The notes below the pieces were generated by a model. The model worked only from the letters and a program-made list of their open reading frames with translations. It had not been told where the DNA came from and searched no databases. DNA of 64,000 bases, from assembly GCF_000307165.1 (NCBI RefSeq), contig NC_018704.1, forward strand, positions 62,001 to 126,000, written 5' to 3'. Positions 15,457 to 25,774 of this stretch are shown in pieces; within the stretch, counting starts at the first letter, position 1, and each line of letters begins with the position of its first letter. Source of the stretch: Amphibacillus xylanus NBRC 15112 (GTDB lineage Bacteria > Bacillota > Bacilli > Bacillales > Amphibacillaceae). A program made the position numbers and the translations under genes.

Positions 15457-17886
15457 GTGGCAATGATTTCAAATCTAGTAGAAGAAAAACATAATAATAC
15501 TCGTCGTAAAAAAAGACTTGAACATATTTATCAAATAATTAAAGAAAAGGATATTTTAATATTAGTCGTTGCCTTTTTGCTTGGAAGAGCAGTCATTTTA
15601 AGTGAGTTAACGCCTTTTTCACTAGCTTATTTAGTAAGTGTCTGGTTAGTAAAGAAGGAACGTTGTCGTTTAGTTATATTAGTTAGTTTACTGGGTGCAG
15701 TTACTATCAGTATTTCAAACAGCTTAATTATTATGATTAGTTTTTTATTTTTTGGCTTTTTCGTCTCGCTGGGAGTGCTTGTTGAGTCAAAAAAGTATTT
15801 ACCTTATATCGTATTCATCTCAAACTTTTTAAGTAGGGTTGCCTATACGACGTTAACTAGTAATTGGACAGGCTATGGGATTTTTATTTCTTTTGTTGAA
15901 TCATTATTATGTGCAGTACTTGTTTTAATCTTTATCCAAAGCACACCATTACTAACACCTAAACGATATAAAGTAAGCCTGAAAAATGAAGAGTTAATTT
16001 CCTTCGTGATTCTATTTACTTCTGTTCTTGCTGGTTTATCTGGTTTGGTGATAAAGGGAGTAAATCTCGACTACATTGTTTCAAGATATTTAATCCTATT
16101 ATTCGCTTTTACAGGTGGGCCAACAATAGGTGCGACTGTCGGTGTAGTCATTGGGTTAATTTTAAGTTTGGTTAATGAGCCAACTTTAGCACAAATGAGT
16201 TTACTTGCTTTTAGTGGTTTGTTAGGTGGATTGATGAAGGATGGTAAAAGGTTAACCGTCAGTTTAGGGTTACTTATTGGTACCTTTTTATTAGGGTTTT
16301 ATGGTTCAGAAGGAGGTCAACTCTTTCCGTCAATGATTTCTACGTTACTAGCGATTATACTTTTTTCACTCACTCCAAAAAAGAGACTTGAGAGATTTGC
16401 ACGCTATATACCAGGGACACATGAGCAATTTGAAGAGCAACAGCAATATCTGCAGAAGCTTAGAGACGTCACAGCAAATAGAATGGAGCAATTTTCAGAT
16501 GTATTTATGGCTTTATCAAAAACTTTTACAGGCAAATTAGTTGAGCAAGCAGACTTTGAAGATGATCAAAAGGCGACAGATGAATTTTTGAGCCATGTAA
16601 CTGAAAGAACTTGCCAAACGTGTTTTAAAAAAGCGTGGTGTTGGTCGGAACACTTTGATGATACGTATCACCATATGAAGCAAATGAAACGTGATCTTAC
16701 AGAGAATGGAGCTGTTTCACACATGACTGAAGCCAAGTTCAATAAATTTTGTGTTAAACCGCATAAAATTGAAGCGGTTATGAAAGAGGAGCTGTCATAT
16801 TATCATGCTAATCAACAACTTAGAAAGCAAGTTGGTGAAAGCCGTCGTTTTGTTGCGGATCAACTGTTAGGAGTATCTGAGGTTATGAACAACTTCGCAA
16901 AAGAGATTGTACATGAACGTGACTATCACGATCAGCAAGAACATCAAATTTTAACTGCGCTCCAATCAATCGGAATTGAGGTTGAACAACTCGATATATA
17001 TTCATTAAAAAAAGGGGAAATTGATATTGAAATGACGTTATCAGTGTACCAATATCATGGTGAAGGAGAAAAGATAATTGCCCCAATACTTTCAGATATA
17101 TTAGATGAAATTGTCGTTGTAAAAGAAGAGGAAGTCTCCCCGATGCCTAATGGGTACTGCTTCTTAATCTTCCACTCAGCTAAAAAGTATCAATTAGATG
17201 TTGGTGTTGCTCATGCGGCACAAAATGGAGGATTTATATCTGGTGATAGCTACTCGATTATGGAGCTTGCGGCAGGGAAATTTGCCTTAGCTATTAGTGA
17301 TGGTATGGGAAATGGCAGACGGGCAAGTGAGGAAAGTATGCAGACATTAAGACTGTTGCAGCAAATATTACAATCGGGGATTGATGAACAAGTAGCGATT
17401 AAATCCATTAATTCCGTATTATCATTAAGGATGACTGACGAGGTATTCTCAACGTTAGATTTGGCGATGGTAGATTTACAAACTGCTAATGCACAATTTC
17501 TGAAAATTGGCTCAACGCCAAGCTTTGTTAAGCGTGGTAGACAAGTTATTCAAATAGAGTCTAGTAATTTACCAATCGGAATTGTTAAGGAATTTGATGT
17601 TGAGGTAGTAGAGGAACAGCTACAGGATGGAGATTTATTAATAATGACGAGTGATGGCATCTTTGAAGCACCTAAAGTCGTTGAGAATCAATCGATCTGG
17701 TTAAAGCGCATTATCAAAGAGCTTAAAACAGATGACCCACAAGATGTGGCGGATTTATTACTAGAGGAGGTTATTCGCTATTCGTCTGGTCTGATTGAGG
17801 ATGATATGACCGTATTAGTAGGTAAAGTGAAGAAATTCCAATCTAAGTGGGCGACAATTCCTGCATACCAATCACAAGTTAATTAA
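15457..17886 (+). CDS. spoIIE: Stage II sporulation protein E phosphatase
   Basis: 809 residues with the SpoIIE plan: a membrane domain of about ten segments (residues 40-310), a linker/FtsZ-interaction region with several Cys (TERTCQTCFKKAWCW near 385-400), and a C-terminal PP2C phosphatase domain with the metal sites SDGMGNGRRASEES (about 615-628) and MTSDGIFEAP, EDDMTVLVGKV at the end. It dephosphorylates SpoIIAA to release sigma-F in the forespore and takes part in polar septation. GTG at 15457 follows AGAGGTGAG; an ATG two codons on is also possible. Its position upstream of yabS-yabT is conserved. Confidence 0.96.
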   Translation: MAMISNLVEEKHNNTRRKKRLEHIYQIIKEKDILILVVAFLLGRAVILSELTPFSLAYLVSVWLVKKERCRLVILVSLLGAVTISISNSLIIMISFLFFGFFVSLGVLVESKKYLPYIVFISNFLSRVAYTTLTSNWTGYGIFISFVESLLCAVLVLIFIQSTPLLTPKRYKVSLKNEELISFVILFTSVLAGLSGLVIKGVNLDYIVSRYLILLFAFTGGPTIGATVGVVIGLILSLVNEPTLAQMSLLAFSGLLGGLMKDGKRLTVSLGLLIGTFLLGFYGSEGGQLFPSMISTLLAIILFSLTPKKRLERFARYIPGTHEQFEEQQQYLQKLRDVTANRMEQFSDVFMALSKTFTGKLVEQADFEDDQKATDEFLSHVTERTCQTCFKKAWCWSEHFDDTYHHMKQMKRDLTENGAVSHMTEAKFNKFCVKPHKIEAVMKEELSYYHANQQLRKQVGESRRFVADQLLGVSEVMNNFAKEIVHERDYHDQQEHQILTALQSIGIEVEQLDIYSLKKGEIDIEMTLSVYQYHGEGEKIIAPILSDILDEIVVVKEEEVSPMPNGYCFLIFHSAKKYQLDVGVAHAAQNGGFISGDSYSIMELAAGKFALAISDGMGNGRRASEESMQTLRLLQQILQSGIDEQVAIKSINSVLSLRMTDEVFSTLDLAMVDLQTANAQFLKIGSTPSFVKRGRQVIQIESSNLPIGIVKEFDVEVVEEQLQDGDLLIMTSDGIFEAPKVVENQSIWLKRIIKELKTDDPQDVADLLLEEVIRYSSGLIEDDMTVLVGKVKKFQSKWATIPAYQSQVN

Positions 17887-17973
17887 TAAACTATAAATTT
17901 CTCAAATTTAGTATATAATCATGGCCTTCTGGTGACAATGATGATAATCAAACACCAAGGAGGAATTGGAGAA

Positions 17974-18711
17974 ATGAGAAAAGGGAAACTAAAACAAATT
18001 TTATTAATAACAGATGGTTGTTCAAATCAAGGGGAAGATCCGACTTTAGTATCAAGCTATATTAACGAGCAAGGTATTACTGTTAATGTGATCGGTGTAC
18101 TTGATCAACGTCAATCAGAGTCTGATAGTCTATCAGAGGTTGAGGATATAGCCTCTGCTGGTGGTGGAGTGTGTCAAATAGTCTACCCGCAAGCACTTAG
18201 TCAAACGGTGCAAGCTGTTACGAGACAAGCAATGACACAAACACTACAAAGTGTAGTTAATCAAGAGTTACAACAGATTCTTGGTAAGCAAGAAACAATC
18301 GAGGATTTATCACCTGACCAAAGAGGTGAGGTGCTAGAAGTTGTCGAAGATTTAACGGAGACGAGTGATTTACAACTGCTAGTTTTAGTTGATACGAGTG
18401 CAAGTATGCAGAAGAAGTTACCGACTGTAAAAGAGGCACTGATAGATTTGTCAATTAGTATGAATTCAAGAATAGGGGATAATCAATTTTCAGTTTATAC
18501 GTTTCCTGGAAAGAGGAAGTCGATTAATAAAGTGCTAGATTGGTCAGCTAATCTGAACAAATTAGAAGCAATTTTCCCTAAATTAACGAGCGGTGGAATG
18601 ACACCTACAGGCCCCGCACTAAAAGAAGCGTTATATGCATTTAGTCAAACTGGTTTATTAAGGAGTTTGAGAAGAGATGTTAAGTCAGAAGAAGTCGACT
18701 TCGGCATTTAA
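17974..18711 (+). CDS. yabS: VWA-domain protein YabS
   Basis: About 245 residues. The core is a von Willebrand A fold with the MIDAS pattern D-T-S-A-S (LLVLVDTSASMQ near 129-140), the Thr motif in SGGMTPTGPALKEAL, and an N-terminal segment LLITDGCSNQGEDPT. B. subtilis YabS has the same domain and sits between spoIIE and yabT. The ATG at 17974 follows AAGGAGGA; an earlier ATG at 17932 has no such site. It overlaps the next gene by 35 bases. Its role is unknown; it is probably linked to the YabT kinase. Confidence 0.85.
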   Translation: MRKGKLKQILLITDGCSNQGEDPTLVSSYINEQGITVNVIGVLDQRQSESDSLSEVEDIASAGGGVCQIVYPQALSQTVQAVTRQAMTQTLQSVVNQELQQILGKQETIEDLSPDQRGEVLEVVEDLTETSDLQLLVLVDTSASMQKKLPTVKEALIDLSISMNSRIGDNQFSVYTFPGKRKSINKVLDWSANLNKLEAIFPKLTSGGMTPTGPALKEALYAFSQTGLLRSLRRDVKSEEVDFGI

Positions 18712-19609
18712 TTTGCCAGTTGGGAGTCAAATTATAGGGAAGTGGAACAAGCAGACCTATACGATCTTGCGCTTACTTGGAAAAGGGGCGATTGGTGCAG
18801 TCTATTTAGTTAAAAATAGAGATGGTCAATTTGCTGCGTTAAAAATTAGCGATCAAATAGCATCAATCTCTTCTGAAGTCAACGTATTAAAAAAACTCAC
18901 TAAGGTCCATGGGTCAACCCCAGGACCTTCTTTGTTTGATACTGATGATTGGATTAGTAGAAGCGGTCAAAGTTATCCTTTCTATACTATGGAGTATGTA
19001 CACGGTGAACGGCTTGATCAGTTTATTTCAAGCAAAGGAATTGATTGGCTCGCTGTCTTACTTTGTCAGTTGTTATCAGAATTAGAGAAACTTCATCAAT
19101 TAGGGTTTGTCTTAGGGGATTTAAAGATAGACAACTTAATTGTAACGAAAAGTCCAATCCGACTTCGCTTTATTGATGTAGGTGGTGTCACATCATTTGG
19201 TCGATCAGTTAAAGAATATACTGACTTTTATGATAGAGGATATTGGAAATTTGGTGATCGAAAGGCAGAACCAAAATATGATTTGTTTTCTTTAGCGATG
19301 GTAGCAATACATTGTGTGTATCCTAATCAATTCAAAAAAACTGATCAACCTAGGCGACAACTGTTAAATAAACTAAAGCAGTCTAAGTCTTTAGCAAATT
19401 ATCAGTTGTTTTTAGAACGAGCTCTATTAGGGAAGTATAAAAGTTGTTTCGAGATGAAGCGGGATTTAGAAAAATACCATTTAAGAAGAATGCAAAGAAG
19501 GCAACCTAATCAATCACTTGCAAACTATGATAATCAGGTCAGTTGGATTGAAATTGTAATCTTATCTATGATTAGTTTGATAACGGGTTTAATTAGTTAT
19601 TTATTCTAG
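18677..19609 (+). CDS. yabT: Sporulation Ser/Thr kinase YabT
   Basis: 310 residues, Hanks-type kinase. The Gly loop is LLGKGAIGAVYLV, the ATP Lys is in AALKISD, the catalytic loop is LGDLKIDNLI (H/Y-R-D replaced by L-G-D) and the DFG position reads IDVGG. A single transmembrane segment at the very C-terminus (VILSMISLITGLISYLF) fits B. subtilis YabT, a DNA-stimulated membrane kinase of the sporulation septum. The altered R-D and DFG residues are typical of YabT-like kinases but suggest reduced activity. It starts inside yabS. Confidence 0.85.
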   Translation: MLSQKKSTSAFNLPVGSQIIGKWNKQTYTILRLLGKGAIGAVYLVKNRDGQFAALKISDQIASISSEVNVLKKLTKVHGSTPGPSLFDTDDWISRSGQSYPFYTMEYVHGERLDQFISSKGIDWLAVLLCQLLSELEKLHQLGFVLGDLKIDNLIVTKSPIRLRFIDVGGVTSFGRSVKEYTDFYDRGYWKFGDRKAEPKYDLFSLAMVAIHCVYPNQFKKTDQPRRQLLNKLKQSKSLANYQLFLERALLGKYKSCFEMKRDLEKYHLRRMQRRQPNQSLANYDNQVSWIEIVILSMISLITGLISYLF

Positions 19610-19732
19610 CTGTTACTCTGTATTTAATAGATAGCAATTAACAGTTAATTTTAGTCATGCATTGCTTTAAAATCATGATTTTTTTTGATACGATAGTTAG
19701 CAGAATATATCAAATTTAAAGAAGGTATTAAT

Positions 19733-21136
19733 ATGCTAGTGACAGAAGTTGATCGCTATATTGAAAAACATCAGCTAATTAAGCCCAATTCAAAGATTAT
19801 GATTGGTGTTTCAGGCGGACCTGATTCAATGGCCTTACTTCATTATTTGTTAACAAAACGAAGTTTATTTAATTTGGACTTAATTGCCGTTACGGTAGAG
19901 CATGGGTTAAGAGGAGAAGCGTCGCTTCAAGATGTAGAGTACGTTAGGAATTACTGTTTACAAAATCAAATCCAATTTGAAACGAAGCAAATAAACGTCA
20001 AAGAGTATCAAAAAGCTCATAAATTAGGTACTCAAGAAGCTTCGAGGATTTTAAGATATCAAGCGTTTAATCAGCTGATGAAAAGTTATCAAGCTGATTA
20101 TTTAGCTTTAGCCCATCATGCAGACGACCAGGTAGAAACTGTCTTTATGCGATTAACTAGAGGGACACATCTTGATTCTTTACAAGGGATAAAAAACAAA
20201 CGCGATTTTTCTACAGGAGTTTTGATTCGGCCATTTTTGTCAATCACTAAAGAGACGATTGAGCAATACTGTGAACAACAGGGGATCATACCAAGGCGTG
20301 ATCAATCGAATGAACAAGATACCTATACGAGAAATTACTTTCGCCTACACGTCTTACCACTATTAAAACAAAAGAATCCAAATTTAACTGAAACAATTTT
20401 GCATATGACTGATAAAATAGCAGAAGATAGTCAATATTTAAATATTCAAGCAAAAAAATTAAGTCAAGAACTGTTAACTTTTTCGCGTAACCCCAAAAAG
20501 GTAACCGTTCGAATTAATGACTTAATAAAACACCCTCGTGCTTTACAAAGAAGGTTGTTTCATCTAATATTAGAATATCTATATGAAGAGCTACCAGATC
20601 GGTTAAATTATAGACACGAAAATCAATTCTTTGACTTAATTAATCATCATCAAGCCAGTCTATCTATTGATTTGCCACTACAATTAGAAATGATTAAGTC
20701 ATATCAATTCGTAACCTTTCAATTTAAAGAGGATACGAAAAAGAACTATCACATTCCATTGATAATTCCAGGAAAAATGGCATTACCAAATCATGATGAA
20801 TTAATTACAGAAGTAGTTGATACGATTGAATCAACAGAAGATACCCGATCTATTTTTTACATTCCGATTATTAACGGTCAATTACCTGATTTGTCCGTTC
20901 GGTCTCGTCTACCAGGAGATCGAATTTACTTAGTTCACCTTAACGGTAGGAAAAAAGTTAGCAGAATCTTTATAGATGAAAAAATACCTTTAGCTAAGCG
21001 AGAACAATGGCCAATTTTAATAACGGGGGATAATCATATTCTTTGGGTCGTTGGTCTTGAAAAAAGTGATCGCTATATGCAAGTAGAGGCAACACAATAT
21101 TTGAAGATAACACATCGAGAGAACATCGATTTTTAG
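19733..21136 (+). CDS. tilS: tRNA(Ile) lysidine synthetase
   Basis: 467 residues. The PP-loop [12 protein letters not shown] (near 25-36) and the downstream [18 protein letters not shown] (near 125-142) identify the N-type ATP pyrophosphatase TilS, which makes lysidine at position 34 of tRNA-Ile(CAU). The C-terminal domain ends with RSRLPGDRI...[14 protein letters not shown]. Good ribosome site (GAAGG). Ten bases separate it from hprT, the conserved tilS-hprT pair. Confidence 0.96.
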   Translation: MLVTEVDRYIEKHQLIKPNSKIMIGVSGGPDSMALLHYLLTKRSLFNLDLIAVTVEHGLRGEASLQDVEYVRNYCLQNQIQFETKQINVKEYQKAHKLGTQEASRILRYQAFNQLMKSYQADYLALAHHADDQVETVFMRLTRGTHLDSLQGIKNKRDFSTGVLIRPFLSITKETIEQYCEQQGIIPRRDQSNEQDTYTRNYFRLHVLPLLKQKNPNLTETILHMTDKIAEDSQYLNIQAKKLSQELLTFSRNPKKVTVRINDLIKHPRALQRRLFHLILEYLYEELPDRLNYRHENQFFDLINHHQASLSIDLPLQLEMIKSYQFVTFQFKEDTKKNYHIPLIIPGKMALPNHDELITEVVDTIESTEDTRSIFYIPIINGQLPDLSVRSRLPGDRIYLVHLNGRKKVSRIFIDEKIPLAKREQWPILITGDNHILWVVGLEKSDRYMQVEATQYLKITHRENIDF

Positions 21137-21146
21137 GAGGGCTTTT

Positions 21147-21689
21147 ATGCACAATGATATTGAAAAAATACTTGTAACAGAAGAAGAAATTCAAGAGAAA
21201 TGTCGGGAATTAGGGAAACAACTAGCGGAAGAATATAAAGATAGATTCCCGTTAGCCATTGGCGTTTTAAAAGGTGCATTACCATTTATGTCAGACATTC
21301 TTCGACATATGGATACGTATCTTGAAATGGATTTTATGGATGTCTCTAGTTACGGCGGTGGCACAACTTCATCTGGAGAAGTGAAAATTGAAAAAGATCT
21401 AAATACTAAAGTTGAAGGTCGAGATTTGTTGATCATTGAAGATATTATTGATTCAGGTCTGACACTTAGCTATTTAGTTGATCTGTTCAAATACCGCAAG
21501 GCACGTTCGATTAAAATTGTTACTTTACTAGATAAACCTGCGGGCAGAACGGTTGATATAAAAGCAGACGTGGTTGGTTTTAAAGTACCTAATGAATTTG
21601 TTGTTGGATATGGTTTAGATTATCAAGAGAAATACCGTAACCTCCCTTATATTGGTGTGTTAAAACCACATGTATATGGTGCAGAATAA
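21147..21689 (+). CDS. hprT: Hypoxanthine-guanine phosphoribosyltransferase
   Basis: 180 residues, the usual length. PRPP-binding motif [14 protein letters not shown] near 94-107, ATP-independent purine salvage of hypoxanthine and guanine. [10 protein letters not shown] and [18 protein letters not shown] are typical. Start after TAGGAGGG. In B. subtilis HprT also acts with TilS at the ftsH promoter, which fits the conserved order tilS-hprT-ftsH. Confidence 0.96.
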   Translation: MHNDIEKILVTEEEIQEKCRELGKQLAEEYKDRFPLAIGVLKGALPFMSDILRHMDTYLEMDFMDVSSYGGGTTSSGEVKIEKDLNTKVEGRDLLIIEDIIDSGLTLSYLVDLFKYRKARSIKIVTLLDKPAGRTVDIKADVVGFKVPNEFVVGYGLDYQEKYRNLPYIGVLKPHVYGAE

Positions 21690-21830
21690 ATCTGATTGCA
21701 CTTTGCATAGAATGACTAAAGTAAGTTGAAGTATTTAACGTTAATTTAGAAATTGTAAATGATGATTATTGAAATACCAATGAGAGTAGCATAAATGCAC
21801 GTGATTATAGAAATAATAGTGGCAATATAT

Positions 21831-21860
21831 TTGTCAGGACTGTTTTTTCTATGGTACGAT
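21831..21860 (+). promoter_or_regulatory. Promoter of ftsH
   Basis: TTGTCA (21831-21836) and TACGAT (21855-21860), 18 bp apart, lie 37 bases before the ftsH start. Confidence 0.65.
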
Positions 21861-21896
21861 GTACTGTAGTTTTCTCGTTTTGGGAGGAGGAAAGTA

Positions 21897-23903
21897 ATGA
21901 AGCGTTTAACGCGAAATTTAATTTTTTATTTTGTTATTTTTCTTGTCATTATTTCTGCTATGCAGTTAATAACAGGGCAAGTCAATAGAACAAAAGAATT
22001 AAAATTTAATGAATTTGTTGAAGTATTGAGCAATGAAGAAATTGAAAGTATGGAAATGCGTCCGTCAAACGGTGTTATGCGAGTGACGGGTGTCCTTAAT
22101 GATAAGGATAAAACTGAATTTATTACTAATGTTCCTGATAATCCGGACATTGTAGCGAGTATAACGGTGCAAGGTTCAAATCTCGGTGTTCTTGAAATTA
22201 AAGAAGAAGAGCAACCAAGTCCGTGGGTGAGCTTCTTACTCACTTTAGCACCATTCATTATTGTGATTGTCATCTTTGTCTTCTTAATGAATAATTCGCA
22301 GGGCGGCGGCAACAAGGTAATGAACTTTGGTAAGAGTAGAGCTAAAATGTATCGAGAAGATAAGAAAAAAGTTCGCTTTGAAGATGTTGCTGGTGCAGAT
22401 GAAGAAAAGCAAGAGCTTGTTGAAGTTGTTGACTTCTTAAAAGATCCACGGAAATTTACTGCCATTGGTGCAAAAATTCCTAAAGGGATGCTGTTAGTCG
22501 GTCCTCCGGGAACGGGTAAAACTTTACTTGCCAGAGCAGTAGCTGGAGAAGCTGGAGTACCATTCTTCTCAATTAGTGGTTCAGACTTTGTTGAAATGTT
22601 TGTAGGTGTGGGTGCTTCACGTGTTCGAGATTTATTCGAAAATGCTAAAAAGAATGCCCCATGTATTATATTTATTGATGAGATTGACGCCGTTGGTCGC
22701 CAGCGTGGAGCTGGAGTAGGTGGAGGTCATGATGAACGAGAACAAACTTTAAACCAGTTGCTTGTTGAAATGGACGGTTTTGGTGATAATGAAGGGATTA
22801 TTATCCTTGCAGCAACTAACAGGCCAGATATTTTAGACCCCGCATTATTACGTCCAGGTCGATTTGATCGACAAATTAGGGTTGATCGCCCTGATCTAAA
22901 AGGACGAGAGGCTATTCTAAGAGTTCATGCTCGTAATAAGCCGTTATCGCCAGAAATTGATTTAAAAACAATTGCGATGCGTACGCCTGGTTTCTCAGGT
23001 GCTGATTTAGAGAACTTATTAAATGAAGCAGCATTAGTTGCGGCAAGAACTGATAAGAAGCAAATTGAACTAGAAGATATTGACGAGGCAACAGATCGCG
23101 TTATTGCAGGTCCTGCGAAGAAGAGTCGAGTCATTTCGCAAAAAGAACGAAATATTGTTGCATATCACGAAAGTGGTCATACAATTATTGGTTTAGTTTT
23201 AGATGAAGCTGACTTGGTTCATAAGGTAACAATTGTCCCTCGTGGGCAAGCGGGTGGTTATGCTGTCATGCTTCCTCGAGAAGATCGCTATTTTATGACA
23301 AAGCCAGAGCTTCTTGATAAAGTTACAGGTTTACTAGGTGGTCGAGTAGCCGAAGAAATAATTTTTGGTGAAGTGAGCACAGGTGCACATAACGATTTCC
23401 AACGCGCAACAAGTATTGTACGTAAAATGGTTACTGAGTATGGTATGAGTGAGAAGATTGGTCCATTACAGTTTAACGGCAGTGGTGACCAAGTGTTCTT
23501 AGGCCGCGATATGCAAAGCGAAGTAGGCTATAGTGATGCGATTGCATATGAAATCGATAAAGAAATGCAAAGAATGATTAATGCTTGTTATGAAAAGGCA
23601 AGACAAATCCTAACTGAAAATAAAGATAAATTAGAGCTTATAGCTCAAACGTTATTAGAGGTTGAAACGTTGAACGAGGCTCAAATTAAATCTCTATTTG
23701 AAACAGGCAAATTGCCAGATGATGAAACTAATGCTAAAACGGAACAAGTAACACCTGTTAGCGAACAAGAATTAGCAGATGTGAAAGTAACGATTCAAGC
23801 AAAAGAAGAAGCAGAAGTTGAATCGCCTACGGTTCAAGAACAAGAACAAAGTGAACCAGACGAAAATCAAGCTGATTTATCAGACGATAACAAAAACAAC
23901 TAA
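21897..23903 (+). CDS. ftsH: ATP-dependent zinc metalloprotease FtsH
   Basis: 668 residues: two membrane helices (about 6-25 and 105-125) around an extracytoplasmic domain, then an AAA module with Walker A GPPGTGKT (near 201-208), Walker [35 protein letters not shown], and the zinc site HESGH (near 423). The acidic, Q- and E-rich tail (about 610-668) is typical in Bacillaceae. It degrades membrane and regulatory proteins (for example Spo0M/SpoVM in sporulation). GGGAGGAGG precedes the ATG. Confidence 0.97.
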   Translation: MKRLTRNLIFYFVIFLVIISAMQLITGQVNRTKELKFNEFVEVLSNEEIESMEMRPSNGVMRVTGVLNDKDKTEFITNVPDNPDIVASITVQGSNLGVLEIKEEEQPSPWVSFLLTLAPFIIVIVIFVFLMNNSQGGGNKVMNFGKSRAKMYREDKKKVRFEDVAGADEEKQELVEVVDFLKDPRKFTAIGAKIPKGMLLVGPPGTGKTLLARAVAGEAGVPFFSISGSDFVEMFVGVGASRVRDLFENAKKNAPCIIFIDEIDAVGRQRGAGVGGGHDEREQTLNQLLVEMDGFGDNEGIIILAATNRPDILDPALLRPGRFDRQIRVDRPDLKGREAILRVHARNKPLSPEIDLKTIAMRTPGFSGADLENLLNEAALVAARTDKKQIELEDIDEATDRVIAGPAKKSRVISQKERNIVAYHESGHTIIGLVLDEADLVHKVTIVPRGQAGGYAVMLPREDRYFMTKPELLDKVTGLLGGRVAEEIIFGEVSTGAHNDFQRATSIVRKMVTEYGMSEKIGPLQFNGSGDQVFLGRDMQSEVGYSDAIAYEIDKEMQRMINACYEKARQILTENKDKLELIAQTLLEVETLNEAQIKSLFETGKLPDDETNAKTEQVTPVSEQELADVKVTIQAKEEAEVESPTVQEQEQSEPDENQADLSDDNKNN

Positions 23904-23910
23904 TTAATGA

Positions 23911-23953
23911 TAAGCCAGGTTAAACCGTGAAATAGGGTGTAACCTGGTTTTTC
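23911..23953 (+). terminator. Intrinsic terminator after ftsH
   Basis: AGCCAGGTTA pairs with TAACCTGGTT across a 17-20-base loop and ends in TTTTT. Confidence 0.75.
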
Positions 23954-24107
23954 GTTTGAAAATGTAGATTTGACGTATAATATAGACATGTAATTTTCAA
24001 ATTTTAAGTTACAACTAATTAAATGGAACTGATTGTTTTGCGAATGATAAAAAATTAAGTAAAATGAAATTATTACGGTAAGATAATAAATTAAGAGTGG
24101 TGAAGTT

Positions 24108-24875
24108 ATGTTATTAGTTTTGGACGTAGGGAATACCAATACAGTACTTGGTCTATTTGAAGATGATCAATTAATTCATAAATGGAGAATTCAAACTGAT
24201 CGTGAAAAAACAGAAGATGAGTATGCAATGCTGATTAGATCTTTATTTAAATATCAAGGGGTAAAGTTAAACGATGTTAACGATATAATTATTTCATCTG
24301 TAGTACCACCGATAATGTATGCTCTAGAAAATATGGCAAGAAGATATTTTCATGTAGAGCCAATCATCGTGGGACAGTATCCAATTGAAAAGTATTTAAA
24401 GATGACCTATCCAAATCCTAAAGAGCTTGGTGCTGACCGCATTGTAAACGCTGTTGGTGCGATAAAGGAATATGGCACACCGTTGATTATTATTGACTTC
24501 GGAACTGCAACGACTTTCTGTTATATAGATGAAACAGCTTCATACGTAGGTGGCGCAATAGTGCCTGGAATAAAGATATCCGTTGATGCGCTATATGATC
24601 GAGCAGCTAAATTGCCACGCGTAGAAATTGAACAGACGGAAAAAGTCATTGGTACTTCTACGATTGAGGCGATCCAATCCGGAGTATATTATGGCTATGT
24701 AGGCCAAGTCGATTCAGTCATTCGAAAAATTAAAGCTGAGTGTAAGCAAAACCCTAAAGTCATTGCAACTGGTGGATTGGCTGAACTTATCGGTCAACAG
24801 TCAAATGAAATCGATGTAATTGATATGTCGCTTACATTAAAAGGATTAGCGGAAATATATAAAATTGTAAAGTAA
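24108..24875 (+). CDS. coaX: Type III pantothenate kinase
   Basis: 255 residues of the ASKHA-fold CoaX family: DVGNTNTVLGLF at the N-terminus (phosphate 1), GADRIVNAVGA near 107-117, and IDFGTATTFCYID (phosphate 2). It makes 4'-phosphopantothenate, the first step to CoA, and is insensitive to feedback and to pantothenate analogues. Start after GGTGAAG. The neighbour hslO is 15 bases on, as in Bacillus. Confidence 0.95.
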   Translation: MLLVLDVGNTNTVLGLFEDDQLIHKWRIQTDREKTEDEYAMLIRSLFKYQGVKLNDVNDIIISSVVPPIMYALENMARRYFHVEPIIVGQYPIEKYLKMTYPNPKELGADRIVNAVGAIKEYGTPLIIIDFGTATTFCYIDETASYVGGAIVPGIKISVDALYDRAAKLPRVEIEQTEKVIGTSTIEAIQSGVYYGYVGQVDSVIRKIKAECKQNPKVIATGGLAELIGQQSNEIDVIDMSLTLKGLAEIYKIVK

Positions 24876-24890
24876 AAAGGAGTTTTGGAC

Positions 24891-25772
24891 TTGAAAGATT
24901 ACTTAATTAAAGCAACATCGTGTAACGGCACTGTTCGTGCATATGCGATTCAATCAACAGAATTAGCTGAAGAAGCAAGAAGGCGACAAGATACTTGGGC
25001 AACGGCAACTGCCGCGTTAGGTAGAACGATTACAATTACCGCCATGATGGGTACAATGTTGAAGGGCGAAGATAAGTTAACTGTCAAAATTGAAGGTGAC
25101 GGTCCAACTGGGCCGATCGTGGCTGATGCGAATGCTAAGGGTGAAGCAAGGGCATATATTACTAATCCACATGTTGATTTTGATTTAAATGAAAAAGGTA
25201 AATTAGATGTTGCTCGTGCTGTCGGGACGAGTGGTTATATAAGTGTTGTTAAAGACCTTGGTTTGAAAGAACATTTTACTGGACAAGTACCAATTGTATC
25301 TGGAGAAATTAGTGAAGATTTTACTTATTATTTTGCAAGCTCTGAACAAATTCCAACCGCTGTAGGTGCAGGCGTCTTGGTCAATCCTGATCAGTCTGTA
25401 TTAGCAGCAGGTGGATTTATTATTCAAGTCTTGCCAGGTACTCCTGATGAAACGGTTGACTATATTGAACAACGAATTAAATCAATACCAGCTATTTCTA
25501 AACTTATTGAGTCTGGAAAAAGCCCAGAGGATATTTTAGAAGAGATTTTTGGTAAGGAAGAAGTAAAGGTCTTAGACAAAATGCCAATTCACTTCCGTTG
25601 TACATGTTCTATCGATAGGATTAAGAATGCAATTGCGAGCATTGATGAGGAAGAGCTGAATCAAATGATTGAAGTGGATCAAGGCGCAGAAGCGACATGC
25701 CACTTCTGTAATGAAAAATATGTGTTAACGAAAGAAGAGCTGATAGAACTTAAACAATCTAAGGAGAACTAA
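24891..25772 (+). CDS. hslO: Redox-regulated chaperone Hsp33
   Basis: About 293 residues. The C-terminal zinc switch C-T-C (near 236-238) and C-H-F-C-x (near 268-271, CHFCNEKYV) is complete, and ATAALGRTITITAMMGTMLKG is the conserved substrate domain. Oxidation releases zinc and activates holdase activity. TTG at 24891 is preferred for its 8-base spacing from AAAGGAG; TTG at 24885 is also in frame but too close. Confidence 0.94.
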   Translation: MKDYLIKATSCNGTVRAYAIQSTELAEEARRRQDTWATATAALGRTITITAMMGTMLKGEDKLTVKIEGDGPTGPIVADANAKGEARAYITNPHVDFDLNEKGKLDVARAVGTSGYISVVKDLGLKEHFTGQVPIVSGEISEDFTYYFASSEQIPTAVGAGVLVNPDQSVLAAGGFIIQVLPGTPDETVDYIEQRIKSIPAISKLIESGKSPEDILEEIFGKEEVKVLDKMPIHFRCTCSIDRIKNAIASIDEEELNQMIEVDQGAEATCHFCNEKYVLTKEELIELKQSKEN

Positions 25773-25774
25773 AA

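Noticed and set aside
18677-18711. Overlap of yabS and yabT as a frameshift
   Set aside because: Both products are complete and of normal family length; the overlap is a translational-coupling arrangement with an AAGGAG site before yabT.
21926-22465. Minus-strand frame of 179 codons opposite ftsH
   Set aside because: Antisense of the FtsH N-terminal region and AAA domain, Ser/Thr-rich, no family resemblance.
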